64,000 nt of DNA from Macrobrachium rosenbergii (lineage: Eukaryota > Arthropoda > Malacostraca > Decapoda > Palaemonidae): the NCBI RefSeq assembly GCF_040412425.1, contig NC_089781.1, forward strand, positions 52,602,227 to 52,666,226, in the 5' to 3' direction. Below the pieces are notes generated by a model. It saw only the letters and a program-made list of their open reading frames with translations. It was not told where the DNA came from and ran no database searches. Position numbers and translations under genes: made by a program. Shown here piece by piece: positions 12,113 to 22,940 of the stretch; position 1 is the first letter of the stretch, and each line of letters begins with the position of its first letter.

Positions 12113-13985
12113 ATGAGAATGGATACGAGCTTGGCTGTTGGACAGAACCAAACACTGAGACACCAGGGTGTTAGTAAAAATGGTGGATTTGGTTCAAATA
12201 ATAGAGTCCTTTATTGCTCTAATGTAGGTTGTGATTAGATTATGAATGTTTATATAGTGTAGTAAAAGAATTTGGCAAAGTGGAAAGAGTGAAATTAATT
12301 TCAGAAAAAGATAAGAGTCATTTTCTGCTTTTGTTAAATTTTCCTCTCCCTTGGAAGCTAGCGAGGCACAACAAAGACTCCATGGCCACATTCTAAATGA
12401 CTTAGTTCTCAGCACAAAAGTGTTTTCAGTGAAAAACTTGAATGATGGGCCATTTGATTTTATTCCTAAGACTGAAGAACATGGACCAGCCCATGTACCA
12501 AACTCACTGCCTCCCCCTTTATGGCATGTTGCTATCTAAAAAAGAGCGAGGGAAAAATTTTATAAACCGGTGGATGTATTGAGAGCAAGGTTGGTTCCAT
12601 TCCCATTGGAAATTTAAAACGGTATGGAAAGAACCTTCTAATAAAAGCTGGTAATGAAATGCAAGCAATTTTGCTGCTAATTTTAAACCTCTGAAGAAAG
12701 TGGAAGTATATTGAATGTATTTCATCCCACCGATTATTAACACACTGAAGGGTAGTATACTCAAAGACTTGCATGTTTTAAAGAGGAGGGAGATTCTCCA
12801 TCGATGTCCTCCTTTTGTATCTCATGTAAAAAACTGGGTGGGGATGCAGCTATCCTTTTAACCTTCTCCTCCAATTACCTACCTGATACCATCATTGTTG
12901 GCCATGAGAGGATGCAGGTTAAAAAATGTAAAAGAAATCCCAAACGGTGTCGCAAATGTTTTGAATATGGCCACGTTAAAAACTCTTGCCATAACAATAA
13001 AAGGTGTTCCTTGTGCTCTGCAGAGCACGATAATCTTGATGAGTGCGAAGCCGCCCGATACTGTTTCCTTTGTAAGGGTGATCACACTCCAAATTCTAGG
13101 GCTCTCCCCAGATATAGATTTGAACAAGAAGTGTTGGCAGTGGCTGATAATGAACATGTCAGCATTAGCGAAGAAGCAAAAGTCTTGCGTGTGTGGGGGC
13201 AAACAAAGTACTTCTACCTGTGCTTCTGTAATAAAACTTATGAAAAATTCCAGCAATGTAAAGCCACCAGTAAGTGCATCTGATAGATATCACAAACCTG
13301 CTATTCCTCAGACTATAAATAATAATGAAAATCTCCAAACTGGTTAGAAACTTTCATTACCAAGTGGCACAGGTCAATACCAAGTATGCTTCCAACAGCA
13401 CAGAAAATTTATCCTCAAAGTCGATACAAATGCACCTCTATGATAGCTATTGATTCATCTCAAAAAATAGTGTGCCAAAATCAACAAATAATTCAGGAAG
13501 ATGTTCTAAATACTTCAGAAACAAAACAAGCTAAAGAACAATCCCAATTAGATAGAACTGGTTCAGAGCCATCCAATTGTCACAGGCACAAACAAAATAA
13601 TAACAAAGCTACAATTACAACTGCAAGAAATTCAAGGGAATACTTCCCCAAATAATGATAAGCTTTACAATAAAAACTTCAAGTGGCTTCAGTGTTTTGG
13701 AAGAGATCTCTCCTCCTAGAAAGGTGGTTCCAAAAGTAGATTCAGAACAAAAACATCTGAGTTCAATTCAGTCTTGCTGTCCTAAGACAAATAGGATTAG
13801 TGGTGCACAGAATCACAGTAGAAATTCTGAACAATAGGTTCATAATAAAAAATATGAAGATCAACCAAAGACCCTGAACTCCAATTCAGATGAAAAGGGG
13901 TTAAGAAAACAATCTCTTATAAAGGAGAATTTCCCACTCCACACTAGGAACAGTATTTGCCCTCCAAGGAGTGGTAAGTAGCACA
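12113..13985 (+). pseudogene. Family B ORF1 with RRM-like fold and CCHC zinc knuckles, B2, broken
   Basis: It can be followed with frame changes from the ATG at 12113. An RRM-like domain comes first: RVLYCSNVG (RNP2-like, about 12203-12230), then GKVERVKLI and a VKFSSP strand (RNP1-like, near 12330). A linker with NLNDGPFDFIPK follows (12437-12475), then GNLKRYGKNLLIKAGNEMQ near 12610-12665. Zinc knuckles lie at 12945-13090: CRKCFEYGHVKNSC, CSLC...H....C and CFLCKGDH, the last missing its final Cys. RRM plus CCHC is a known ORF1 type in this superfamily. A polar tail runs to about 13840. Confidence 0.75.
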
Positions 13986-14170
13986 ATTTACCACCTTAGC
14001 ATTCGTGCTCGATATCCTTCAGTGAACGAGTCTCAGAGCCCTTATGAAGACTTAGCAAAGTTTTAATGCATGAATTCATTCCAGGGATTATATGCCTGCA
14101 GGAAACAATGTTAGGCAACTCTCCTTGTAATCCTGGACTGAATTATTCAGTATTTAAATAAAATCCCACA
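13986..14170 (+). pseudogene. Family B ORF2 endonuclease, N-terminal piece, B2
   Basis: It reads IICLQETMLGNSPC (about 14084-14130) with the catalytic Glu, then LNYSVFK, a stop, and NPT, ending at 14170 where the DNA transposon begins. B1 shows the same segment uninterrupted (5560-5640). Confidence 0.75.
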
Positions 14171-14632
14171 TAGTGTGGTTTGACTTGCACTCCCTAGGAT
14201 TTTGCTGTCAAAATTGATTTTACTGCACATTCTGGTTCATTTGCATGGATACTGTAGGAAAGTGGAGGGGGCCAAATTTTTCGACCCCTGGATCCACCCT
14301 CCTCCATATGGGGAGCCTTTTTGTCCCATGGAGTCCCGGTGCTCACAATATTTTCAAATCAGCTAATAATTAATCGATTTTGATGATTTTTGGATGGCTT
14401 TAGGGGTTTTTGAAGATGCTGAATCAATTTGTGACACAATTAAGTAGATTGGAAGTAAATATCATTCATTTTCAGCATACGAGTGATCAGAACATGGTAT
14501 GGAAACGTTACCAAACACTGTACAATCAATGAAGTTTGTCACAATCTTACAAACCTGGTCGTGTAACACCTCTTTTTCAGGGTTTTCAGGCATGACAGGG
14601 CAAATAAAGCAGTTGTTTTTCTCAACAAACCT
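14171..14632 (+). repeat. Left terminal inverted repeat of Academ-like transposon 1
   Basis: It pairs with the reverse complement of 20211-20673 over about 460 bp. There are scattered substitutions and small indels, and long identical stretches such as the words around TCAAATCAGCTAATAATTAA. The inner limit is the word AACAAACCT. Confidence 0.93.
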
Positions 14633-14699
14633 TTCACTTTAGAGTTATGGCATGTGAGTTGTCTGTGTATGACTTAACAGAATATTATTTTGTGTGGTT

Positions 14700-15881
14700 T
14701 CAGGTGTGATGTATCGCTAGACAAAAGATATGGCACACTGAAGAGTAATGTCCACAAAATCTGTTTGCATTATCTGCCATGAGGGTACATCTGCAACTCG
14801 AAGCATCATAAACCCTTCAGTGTTACAAGAACGAACTGTTGTAAGAGAGAGAGAGGGTGGGGGTGAGTCGGATAACTGAAGACCATAGCAGACCATTTGA
14901 AAGTTTGAATAAAACAGATCAAGCTTCAGTGCAATATCATAGTGAGTGTAGAAAATCTGTTGTTAACAAGGCAAAATTGTCAGACTTAAAGAAACAAAGA
15001 CAACAAATTTAGCTAGCCCCGGTTGCTCGTTGAGGACCTGGGCGCCCATCTAGTGAAGTAGACTCCTGACCCAAAAGAACCAAAACTGTCCAGAAAGCCG
15101 AGGCCTGCATGTTTGCTTCATGCAAATTTTGTTCTGATGAAGGTCCAGAAGCTCTGCATCGTGTCTTCTCAGATAACATGGGGCACACTTTCCTAAACAT
15201 AAAACTGGAAACTCAAGATGATCTTGTTAGGACTTCTCTGTCTGTCTTGTTCTAAAAAGGAGATGCAGTTGCACTTCAGAAGCACTACCACCGAAATTGC
15301 TTGCAGTATGCAAGTGCACCTGTAATTGAGCAAATGTTGATGGTATATCATATCGTCCGTTCCTATGTGATGAAGAGTTCCTCCTCATTGTTCAGAACAC
15401 CCTTGTTAGTGACGATGTCTCTGTTACCATGGCTGAACTGAATGATGAATACCTCTCAGTTTTGGAGAGATATCAAGTACAAGTTAGTAGCACAGGAAAC
15501 TATCGTAAGCACCTGAAAAATCTAATTACGAGCATCTTCTGAACATCCATGTCATGAAACCAGTTCGGAAAAATGAGCCCGAAAAGGTAGTTCTCCAAGC
15601 AACACTGAGCAAGGCAATTAAGTCCTCAGTGCTTGACAGTGGGAACTCATTGGAGAAATTAAGAGAACATAGCTGACATTTTGCAGAGGAGATGCTCCAG
15701 TACAAGGATGGACCTTTCAAAGACAGCTTTAGAGACTGAAAATCCTCCACTACTTCAGTTCTTCATTAGGCGCCTTCTTTTTGTAAACATGTTCTCAAGA
15801 TGTCAAAAAGCCACAGCCAAAGGAGGTACACAAAATCGAGTGATGTAGCAAGCCAGTTTCTGATTCAGACACCTGAAGTGA
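14700..15881 (+). pseudogene. Academ-like transposon 1, N-terminal Cys-motif region, broken
   Basis: Readable pieces are CIICHEGT near 14762, a second pair ASCKFCSDEG near 15117-15147, and KHYHRNCLQYA near 15280-15310. The relative at 29.8-30.6 kb has the same series (CCLCQE, CFFC, KYHPGCL). The paired Cys with a later YH..C suggests a zinc-binding N-terminus, probably for DNA binding (inference). Stops and frameshifts are frequent through 15880. Confidence 0.6.
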
Positions 15882-17066
15882 TTGTCAGGTGAAATATCAG
15901 GCAAGAAAAGCACCTTTGAACGAACCTTTAGACTCCTGTCATTGGGTTTACCTCTTGCCATTCACTCCAGAGTGCACAATAAGAATCTTGTCAGTAACTT
16001 ATCTGACCTCTACATTGGCTGTGACTGTCAGAAAATTCTCGACTTTGAAAAGTGTCTAGAGCCAGCTGTCATTCAACAAGTCAGTTTGATGGGTGGATTT
16101 TGCTTGCCCGATTTTGTCAAAAAAGGTGTGAACATCTGGTTTGCAGTCGACAACATTGTCCTCTTGGTAGACACTCCCACTGAACAAAACACATTTCATG
16201 GCACACTTATTGTCATCAACCAGAGGGCAGAGGATGGTGTTTCAGTCAACCATCCCCTTGATTTTCGAGAAAAGCTGCAGTCGCTTGAGCTGCTTTCACT
16301 GGATGTCTGTTACCTGAATGAACCTGTCATCAAAAAGAAGCCAATACGCTTCGAGGAATACCAGATTGGCAAACGAAAACTGACATTTGGAGATTTTACT
16401 GAAACATGGGCATTGGCAAGTTACTTCGTATCTAAAAACCACTTGGACAATATCAACTCTAATTGTCCAGTAGAAGTAGCAGATCATCCCATGAACAAAC
16501 AGCAAAGACAATCCTGTGATCAACAACAAAGTGAAGACAGCCAGTGCCAACATATGGCACAAGATCACCACAAAGATGATAAAGAGACAAGTGATGAACA
16601 AATGACGAAGATCAGAAGATCAGATGACGACAGACATCAACATGAAAGCCACTCAGGAAGTCTGGTCATCAAAACTAAACACTGTCATACGACAAAGCTA
16701 GATGTAATGCCCACCTGGGCAGCAACAAAATCTCTGCTGATGTCACAGTCATCTTCTCGTCATAAATTGACCAACACTGAAGTAATTGCTCCACTCTACA
16801 AAACATCACCTACAGACTATGGTACATTGTACACTGTCCTGGCACTGACTCAGGGAATTTCTAGTGTAGTGGTTGGTCCTGAGAGGAAAACCATCATTAC
16901 TTTGGACCTGGATCTATACAGCCGTGCCCTCCAGATTCAACAGTCAGCTGGCAATAATAACTGGGTTCTTCGTGCAGGTGTACTGCACATCGTATTTGCT
17001 GCCCTTCACAGCCTAGGAAAAACAGTGGATGGGAGCAGCATTGACACCTGTGCAATCGAAAATTAG
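15882..17066 (+). pseudogene. Academ-like transposon 1, transposase core, longest open part (394 residues)
   Basis: The longest open frame of the window. It includes FAVDNIVLLVD...NTFHGT (about 16141-16204), which aligns with AVDNIDHN...SLHGT in transposon 2, and TLDLDLYSRALQIQ (about 16900-16940), which aligns with VADQLLYALAKQIQ. A hydrophilic insert rich in H, D, S and Q (about residues 205-255) looks like a linker. The conserved Asp residues are candidates for the DDE triad (inference). The apparent first Met is probably not the true start, because homologous sequence extends upstream. Confidence 0.65.
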
Positions 17067-18330
17067 TATATACATACAGCTGCTAGAATTTTACAATGTT
17101 AAAGCTTACAAACATGGTATCAGTACCACATCACAACATGTCTGGCCATGATGATGATGATGTTTGATCACGATGTTGCTATCATCCTGGGTACTTCCAG
17201 TCAAATGCTCTGATTTCAAGAGTGCTCTCCATGAAAGAAATCCTGAAATGACTAAGACATTTGAGGACATCCAGTCCTTGCATTCAGAAGTGTGCGCGAA
17301 GTATGAGGCTGAGGACTCTGGAGAACTAGCGCAGTTCCTCATCCAGTACCTGGAACAGGTTGAAAGTCTTCTAAGTCTCATCAGTGCCTGTCGATCAGGT
17401 GACTGGGAAGGCTATCTAGCAGCCTTGGAGAACTTCACCAAGTATTTCTTTGCGCATGATTTGATTAACTATTAGTGCCTGATGCCAGTTCGCTTGGCAC
17501 AGAGGAATGTCCTCGAAAAAGAAGAGCCAGATACTTGGGAAGCACTGAAATCTGGGGATTTTGTCATGGCCAAATCAGAAGTTCCTTTCACATGTCTGTT
17601 CACTGACCAGACACTTGAGCAAGAAATCAAAGGTTTGAAGTGCCATGGTGGCATGGTTGGTTTGACTCAGGATGAAGCAGCTCTGGACTGTCTTGTTACA
17701 ACCACACCACATCTTGCCAGAAAAGTAAAACAGTTCCTGAACAGTTTTACCCCAACATCAGAGGGGACAAAACAAAATGAGCACTATCAAATGGTAGGGA
17801 ATATTGCTGCAAGAACACGATCAAATGCTCTGAAGTTGCATGAATCAGTGGAGCTGCACTGTGCTGGAAACCCCTTTGAAATGAAAACACCACTGAAAAA
17901 CATAGCATCATCAGCTTTTATTCGACAAAGTAGGTAATATTCTGCACTTTGCTGAAAAGGAACTGAAGAATTTCAGGCTTTCATTCAAGACAGGTTACTA
18001 CCGACATCCAGACTCTCAGTTTGGGATCCATTGCAGAAATTAAAACTGAAGAACTTCTCTAACTGGATGCAGAAGACAAAAGCGCGCACGAGAGACAAGG
18101 TGATCAAGCTACATGAAGAGTGTGAGCTGCTAGGAAGGTTTCTGATTATTCAAGGCAGCAGACCGGAGCTAGTTCCAAAACATGAGAAGACTATCAGTGA
18201 ATTTGAGATGTCTGTGGTTCCGCGTTCAATCTGTGCTGTGATGGGTGCTCTATCCTGGAGATAAGGCTAGTTTGATGCATGCCGTGGAAGAACCATGACG
18301 AACAAAGTGATGCAAGATCCCCTGTAATAA
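17067..18330 (+). pseudogene. Academ-like transposon 1, middle region, in three open pieces
   Basis: The pieces 17164-17475, 17482-17937 and 18031-18264 are homologous to 32150-33100 of transposon 2. Shared elements are the RSGDWEGYLAALENFTKYFFAHD segment (split here in two quotes: RSGDWEGYLAAL and FTKYFFAHD), WEALKSGDFVMAKS, then GLKCHGGMVGLTQDEAALD. Stops near 17475 and 17937 break the frame. The region is mostly helical by composition. The function is unknown beyond belonging to the transposase. Confidence 0.6.
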
Positions 18331-19258
18331 CAGGTCATCCATCTCGTGTCCTGGTCATTGATGCAATGGGTGTACTCCAAAGCATGAAGAAAACTCCAAC
18401 AATGCTCAAGATATCGGATTTCCAGGCAGCATTCATCAAGCATATTGCATCTTTGGCATCCAGCTACAGCAAGGCTCACGTTGTATTCGACAACTATCTG
18501 GATCAGTCACTCAAGAACAAAACACGTCAGAAAAGAGCAGTGTCATCAAGAGAGTATGAATCCCGCTCAAGATGAGAAGCTCACCATGCCTCTGAAGGAT
18601 ATCTTATCCTCCACAAGATCAAAGCAAAAAGCTTAACAGAAATGTTGCCAAAGTTTTGCTCAAGAATTGTTGCATACCTTGAATCTGGTCGTAGTGTGTG
18701 GAAACAAAATCAAGAGCCATGACTTTGAAGAGGGGCACACGCACGAGGAGGCCCACACCTTGATACCTCACCAGGTTATGGCTTCAATAGATGAAAGTAA
18801 ATGGCAAGAGATATGTGTGTGGTCCTCAGACGCAGATGTTCTTACACTTCTTCTCCATTTGGTGTCTTGTGGTGGTCTTTGCCTCACCCTCAAACCGGTC
18901 TCAAATTCTTATTTGGCAAAGGTGTCAATACGAGTTGGCGTGGTGGAGAGAGCAAAGTGATTGGCCATCGAAAATGTCAAGGACTCATTGGTCTTCATAA
19001 TTTTTCTGGCACCGACTTGGGTGGGAAATTTCTCGGCATTACAAAGAAGTGGGTTCATGCTTATCTGCAACTTTCTGATGATGATGCAGTGATCAACTGT
19101 TTTAGGGTGCTTGGCAACAGATGCCTGCCAACAGAGCTGGTTGGTACTGAGCTTCCAGAGCAGCTCCAACATTGGAGCACTTTGTTTGTCATGTCTACTA
19201 CCCAACAGTCCAACTGCACTGCGATGGGAGATGTTCCGCTCAAGAAATCTAGAGGGTA
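18331..19258 (+). pseudogene. Academ-like transposon 1, FEN1/XPG-like nuclease domain, broken
   Basis: The acidic ladder of the FEN/XPG family is recognisable: VLVIDAMG (about 18349-18372), VVFDNYLDQSLKNKTRQKR (18481-18537), HEEAHTLI (near 18745) and SSDADVLTLLLHL (18826-18864). The helix-hairpin-like LHNFSGTDLGGKF (about 18993-19030) follows in another frame. In transposon 2 the third motif is HEEADSRI, so one metal-binding Asp is His here. Two frameshifts divide the domain. Confidence 0.65.
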
Positions 19259-19560
19259 AGATGCTACCACCGACCCGTGGTCTTGATGCCACACATAACA
19301 CTGGCAAATTACACAGAGCCATGCATGACAAATCTTATCGCACCAGCTGCGTCCTTCTCGTCTGAAGTCAAAATGGCGTAGACCTGGAGGAGAAATGCAG
19401 CACCAGTGGTGCCTTACCCTACCTGCACCATCAGCTGTGCTTGAACTGACCAAGTGTGCCTGTAGATCTGGATGTAGAGGAAGCTGCAGTTGTTCCAAGA
19501 ATGGCCTTCCATACATCCCACTTTTGCAAATGTTATGGTGTTGATTGTTCAAATACCATC
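19259..19560 (+). pseudogene. Academ-like transposon 1, Cys-rich C-terminus
   Basis: After LPPTRG near 19264 the frame changes several times. Near 19455-19545 it reads LTKCACRSGCRGSCSCSKNG and, after a shift, LCKCYGVDCSN. The C-x-C and C-x3-C spacing resembles CXC-type zinc-binding tails (family comparison from memory). The equivalent part of transposon 2 is lost. Confidence 0.5.
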
Positions 19561-19651
19561 AAGAATGATGGACATAATGTTGACAATGAGGATGATAGAT
19601 GATAAGTAGTGAATGGTAGCATGTTGACATACCGCATTAGCCATGATTCTA

Positions 19652-20077
19652 ATGCTTAACAATAGGTCCAGTGTTTCTGTGATTTAGTTTGTCTTCTTTT
19701 CTGGTCGATACTATCAGCCATAGTGGTGCAATATGTAGTATTTTACATTATGCACTATTGCAATCCTTTGTTCTGGTCATTTGTACTTGTCACACGATGC
19801 TTTATTATTCTAGTCTGGTGTTATGTGTTTATTTTCATGTACGGAAAGCATTTACATTTAATAATGTGCTTAACAATAGTTCCAGTGTTTCTGTGATTTA
19901 GTTTGTCTTCTTTTCTGGGCCATACTATCATCCATAGTGGTGCAATATGTAGTATTTTATAGTATGCGGTATTGCAATCATTTGTTCTAGTCAGTTGTGC
20001 TTGTCACACGATGCTTTATTATTCTAGCCTGGAGTTGTGTTTATTTTCATGTACGGAAAGCATTTACATTTGATAAT
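19652..20077 (+). repeat. Tandem duplication, two units of about 213 bp
   Basis: Unit 1 (19652-19865) and unit 2 (19866-20077) share nearly all of their sequence, from TGCTTAACAATAG to CATTTACATTTRATAAT. It lies in the noncoding 3' part of the transposon, just inside the right terminal repeat. Confidence 0.9.
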
Positions 20078-20210
20078 ATGAGGGTTACTTGTTTATTAAA
20101 CAGATCACTTCTAGCTCAGTATTTGACATAATGTGGTTGAATCAGTTTGTGTGAATTGTCACATTATAATTTACATAATGTAATCTTGGTAATTAAAAAA
20201 GAAAAACTAC

Positions 20211-20673
20211 AGGTTTGTTACGAAAACAACTGCTTCATTCACTTTGTCATACTTGAAAACCCTGAAAAAGAGGTGTTACATGACCAGGTTTGTAAGATTG
20301 TGACAAACTTCGTCGATCGTACCGTGTTCGGTACCGTTTCCGTACTGTGTCCGGGTCACTCATACGCTGAAAATGAATGATATTTACTTCCAGTCTACTC
20401 AGTTGTGTCACAAATGGATTCAGCATCTTCAAAAACCTCTAAAGACATCCAAAAATCATCAAAATCGATTAATTATTAGCTGATTTGAAAATAATGTGAG
20501 TACCGGGACCCCCCGGGACAAAAAGGCTCTCCATGGCGGGATCGGGGTCGAAAAATTTGGCCCCCTCCACTTTCCCACAGTATACATCCAAATGAACCAG
20601 AATATGCAATAAAATCAATTTTGACAGCGAAATCCTACGGGAGCTGTTTTTCTGACAAAGTCATACCGCACTA
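20211..20673 (-). repeat. Right terminal inverted repeat of Academ-like transposon 1
   Basis: It is the reverse-complement partner of 14171-14632. It ends at 20673 with the complement of TAGTGCGG, after which the B2 endonuclease resumes with PIGDCGHGGAAIIINK. Confidence 0.93.
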
Positions 20674-21340
20674 CCGATTGGTGATTGTGGCCATGGAGGT
20701 GCTGCAATTATTATTATTAATAAATCTCTACAGCACTCCACAATACAACTAAATACAACTCGCTGTTTCAGTCATTTTGGAAAAGAGGATAACAATCAGC
20801 TCCTTATACCTACCACCAGACCATGCTTTTAACATTGGAGATTTTCAGTCCTTAATTAACCACCTTCCAACTCCTTTACTTCTCCTAGGTGACTTTAATG
20901 CCCACAACCCCCTTTTGGGAAGTCGGTTTTTAGACAGTAAAGGGAAATATCATCAAAGACCTTATTAGCAGGAATGATGTTACCCTATATAATAATGAGT
21001 CAGTGACTTTCCACAACATTCATGATAATCATTTTTCTGCACTGGACCTTAGTATTTCTTCAACAAGTATCCACCTTGATTTTAATTGGTCTGTTAATGA
21101 AGATTTAAATGGAGGCGATCACTACCTGATCTATTTGAAATATGCTCAAAATGCTCCATCTGAAGTTTTACCTAAGTGGAAGGTAGCAGACAGACTGGGA
21201 TAAATTCAGCAAGGGTGTAAATCTAGATAGGGAGTTTGAGTCCTTTCATTCTCATCTAGATGCCTATGATTACTTTATTAGATCTACTTTGAAGAGTGCT
21301 GAAGGCTTGATTCCAAAAACATAATGCAAACGTCATAGAC
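20674..21340 (+). pseudogene. Family B ORF2 endonuclease, C-terminal piece, B2
   Basis: It continues the domain cut at 14170. It reads HGGAAIIINKSLQ, then LLLLGDFNAHNPLLGS at about 20870-20925 (usual W changed to L), then FSALDLSISS and NGGDHYLIYL with the catalytic His. Frameshifts lie near 20745, 20940 and 21200. The order and spacing match B1. Confidence 0.8.
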
Positions 21341-22940
21341 CTGCAGTTCCCTGGTGGAATAAGACATGGTATTCTGAGGAAAGTGACTAGGGAGTGCTAC
21401 AAACATTACAAAGCTAGTGGCTCCCCTCAGTCTAAGTTAATCTATAAACGTGCTTTAGCCAAGCAGCAGCGCTTTCATAAGAAAGCCAAAAGAGAATGTT
21501 GGCTTTACTATATTAATGGAATAAACTCCAAGACCCCACTAAGAGTTGTGTGGTGCAAAATAAGGAAACTGAGTGGAAAATTTGTTGTGTCACCATTACC
21601 CTCATTAAAAATAAATGACACTCTAATCACAGAGCCCACTGAAGTTGCTAGTGAGCTAGGAAAACACTTTTCTAAAGTTTCCAGCCCTAACAATTATTCT
21701 CCAGAATTTCAAAGAATTAGGAGTTCTGAAATGACTCTGAAATTTGATTTGGGAAAATCTGAACCATACAACTACAAATTTTCCCTAAGAGAATTTCGTG
21801 AGGCGCTCTCCTCAAGTGAATCCACAGCTCCAGGTGAGGGTACAATCATATATGAAATGCTGAAACACCTCCCAGATGATGCCAAAAATTATTTACTCAA
21901 GATTATAAACGAAAACTATGGGAAACAGGAATTTTACCCAGGGACTGGAAAATGTCCATAATGGTTCCTATTAAAAAGCCTAATAAGATGCTTCCCTAGC
22001 CACCAGCTATAGGCCAATAGCTCTTACCAGCTGTGTGTGGCACCTAGAAACCAAAGGATTATTAACGCCATTTCAATTTGGTTTCAGGAAAAACCGCTCC
22101 ACCCTTGATCCCTTGCTGAGGCTGACCAACCAAATCCGGCAAGGATTCGCCAAACAATGTCAGACCATCGGCATATTTTTTGACTTAGAGAAAGTATATG
22201 ACACTACCTGGAGAATTGGCATCATGAAACAACTGCACAAGATGGGCATATGTGAAAGAATGATCAGGTTTATATATTCCTTTTTAACAGACAGATTTTT
22301 TTAAGGTAAAAATCGGAAACTCCCTCTCCCTACCTTTTATGCAGGAGGAAGGGGTTCCCAAAGGAAGTGTTTTAAGTGTAACACTTTTTTCAGTGGCAAT
22401 AAATAATGTGGTTGAAAAAATCTCGCCCCTGTTAAATGCTCGCTTTTTGTCGATGACCTTGCAATATACTGCGCAGGATATGGTTCTTTGTATGTAAACA
22501 TTTGCAAAGGTCTATTAATGCTATTACTAAGTGGGCTGATGAGAATGGTTTTAATTCTCCTCCTCCAAAACAGTTGCAGTAAGATTTACCAGGTGCTGGC
22601 GTGTAGAAGAGGTTCCCACACTTAGTCTAAAAGGGTCTATCCTTCCTAATGAAAATGAAGTAAAATTTCTGGGGATGGCTATAGACCATAAATTTACATG
22701 GACCAGCTACATACATTCCCTAAAGGTTAATGTTAAACAATCTTTGAATTTTTTAAAGGTTGTTTCTGGATTTAGTTGGGGGGCTGATAAGAAATCCCTT
22801 CTGAGGCTGTATGACTATGTCGATCTAAGCTAGACTATGGCTGTCAAATTTATTCCTCAGCCTTTAAAACCAAGCTAAAGGAACTGGATGTTGTACACAA
22901 CATGGGATTGAGTTGAGAATATGTTCAGGGGCTTTTAGAA
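21341..22940 (+). pseudogene. Family B ORF2 linker and reverse transcriptase, B2, broken
   Basis: A 192-residue open piece (21383-21961) covers the linker and RT fingers (APGEGTIIYEMLKHLP). A second (22035-22304) covers FGFRKNRSTLD and motif A, with FFDLEKVYDTTW and its catalytic Asp. A piece around LTSCVCK...NTR is missing between them. Motif C keeps its two Asp residues (LFVDDLAIYC, about 22447-22478). The thumb with GADKKSLLRLYD lies near 22780. It is the best preserved RT catalytic set among the B copies. Confidence 0.82.

Larger units (their letters stand above)
14171..20673 (+). mobile_element. Academ-like DNA transposon 1 (XPG-nuclease type) with long terminal inverted repeats
   Basis: The 6503-bp element has imperfect inverted repeats of about 460 bp at both ends. 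Its outer edge is TAGTGTGGTTTGACTT on the left and the complement of TAGTGCGGTATGACTT on the right. It interrupts the B2 endonuclease. The inner protein has Cys motifs, a DDE-like core, a FEN1/XPG-like domain and a Cys-rich end. I recall XPG nuclease and 3-4 bp duplications as Academ hallmarks; assignment to that superfamily is inference. The host frame gains one codon, as a 3-bp duplication would give. Confidence 0.8.

Noticed and set aside
11702..12114. Overlapping minus-strand frames of 107 and 121 residues in the B2 leader
   Set aside because: Proline/histidine/threonine-rich readings of a G/T-rich noncoding leader; no domain, and the plus strand has the shared leader blocks and the start of ORF1.
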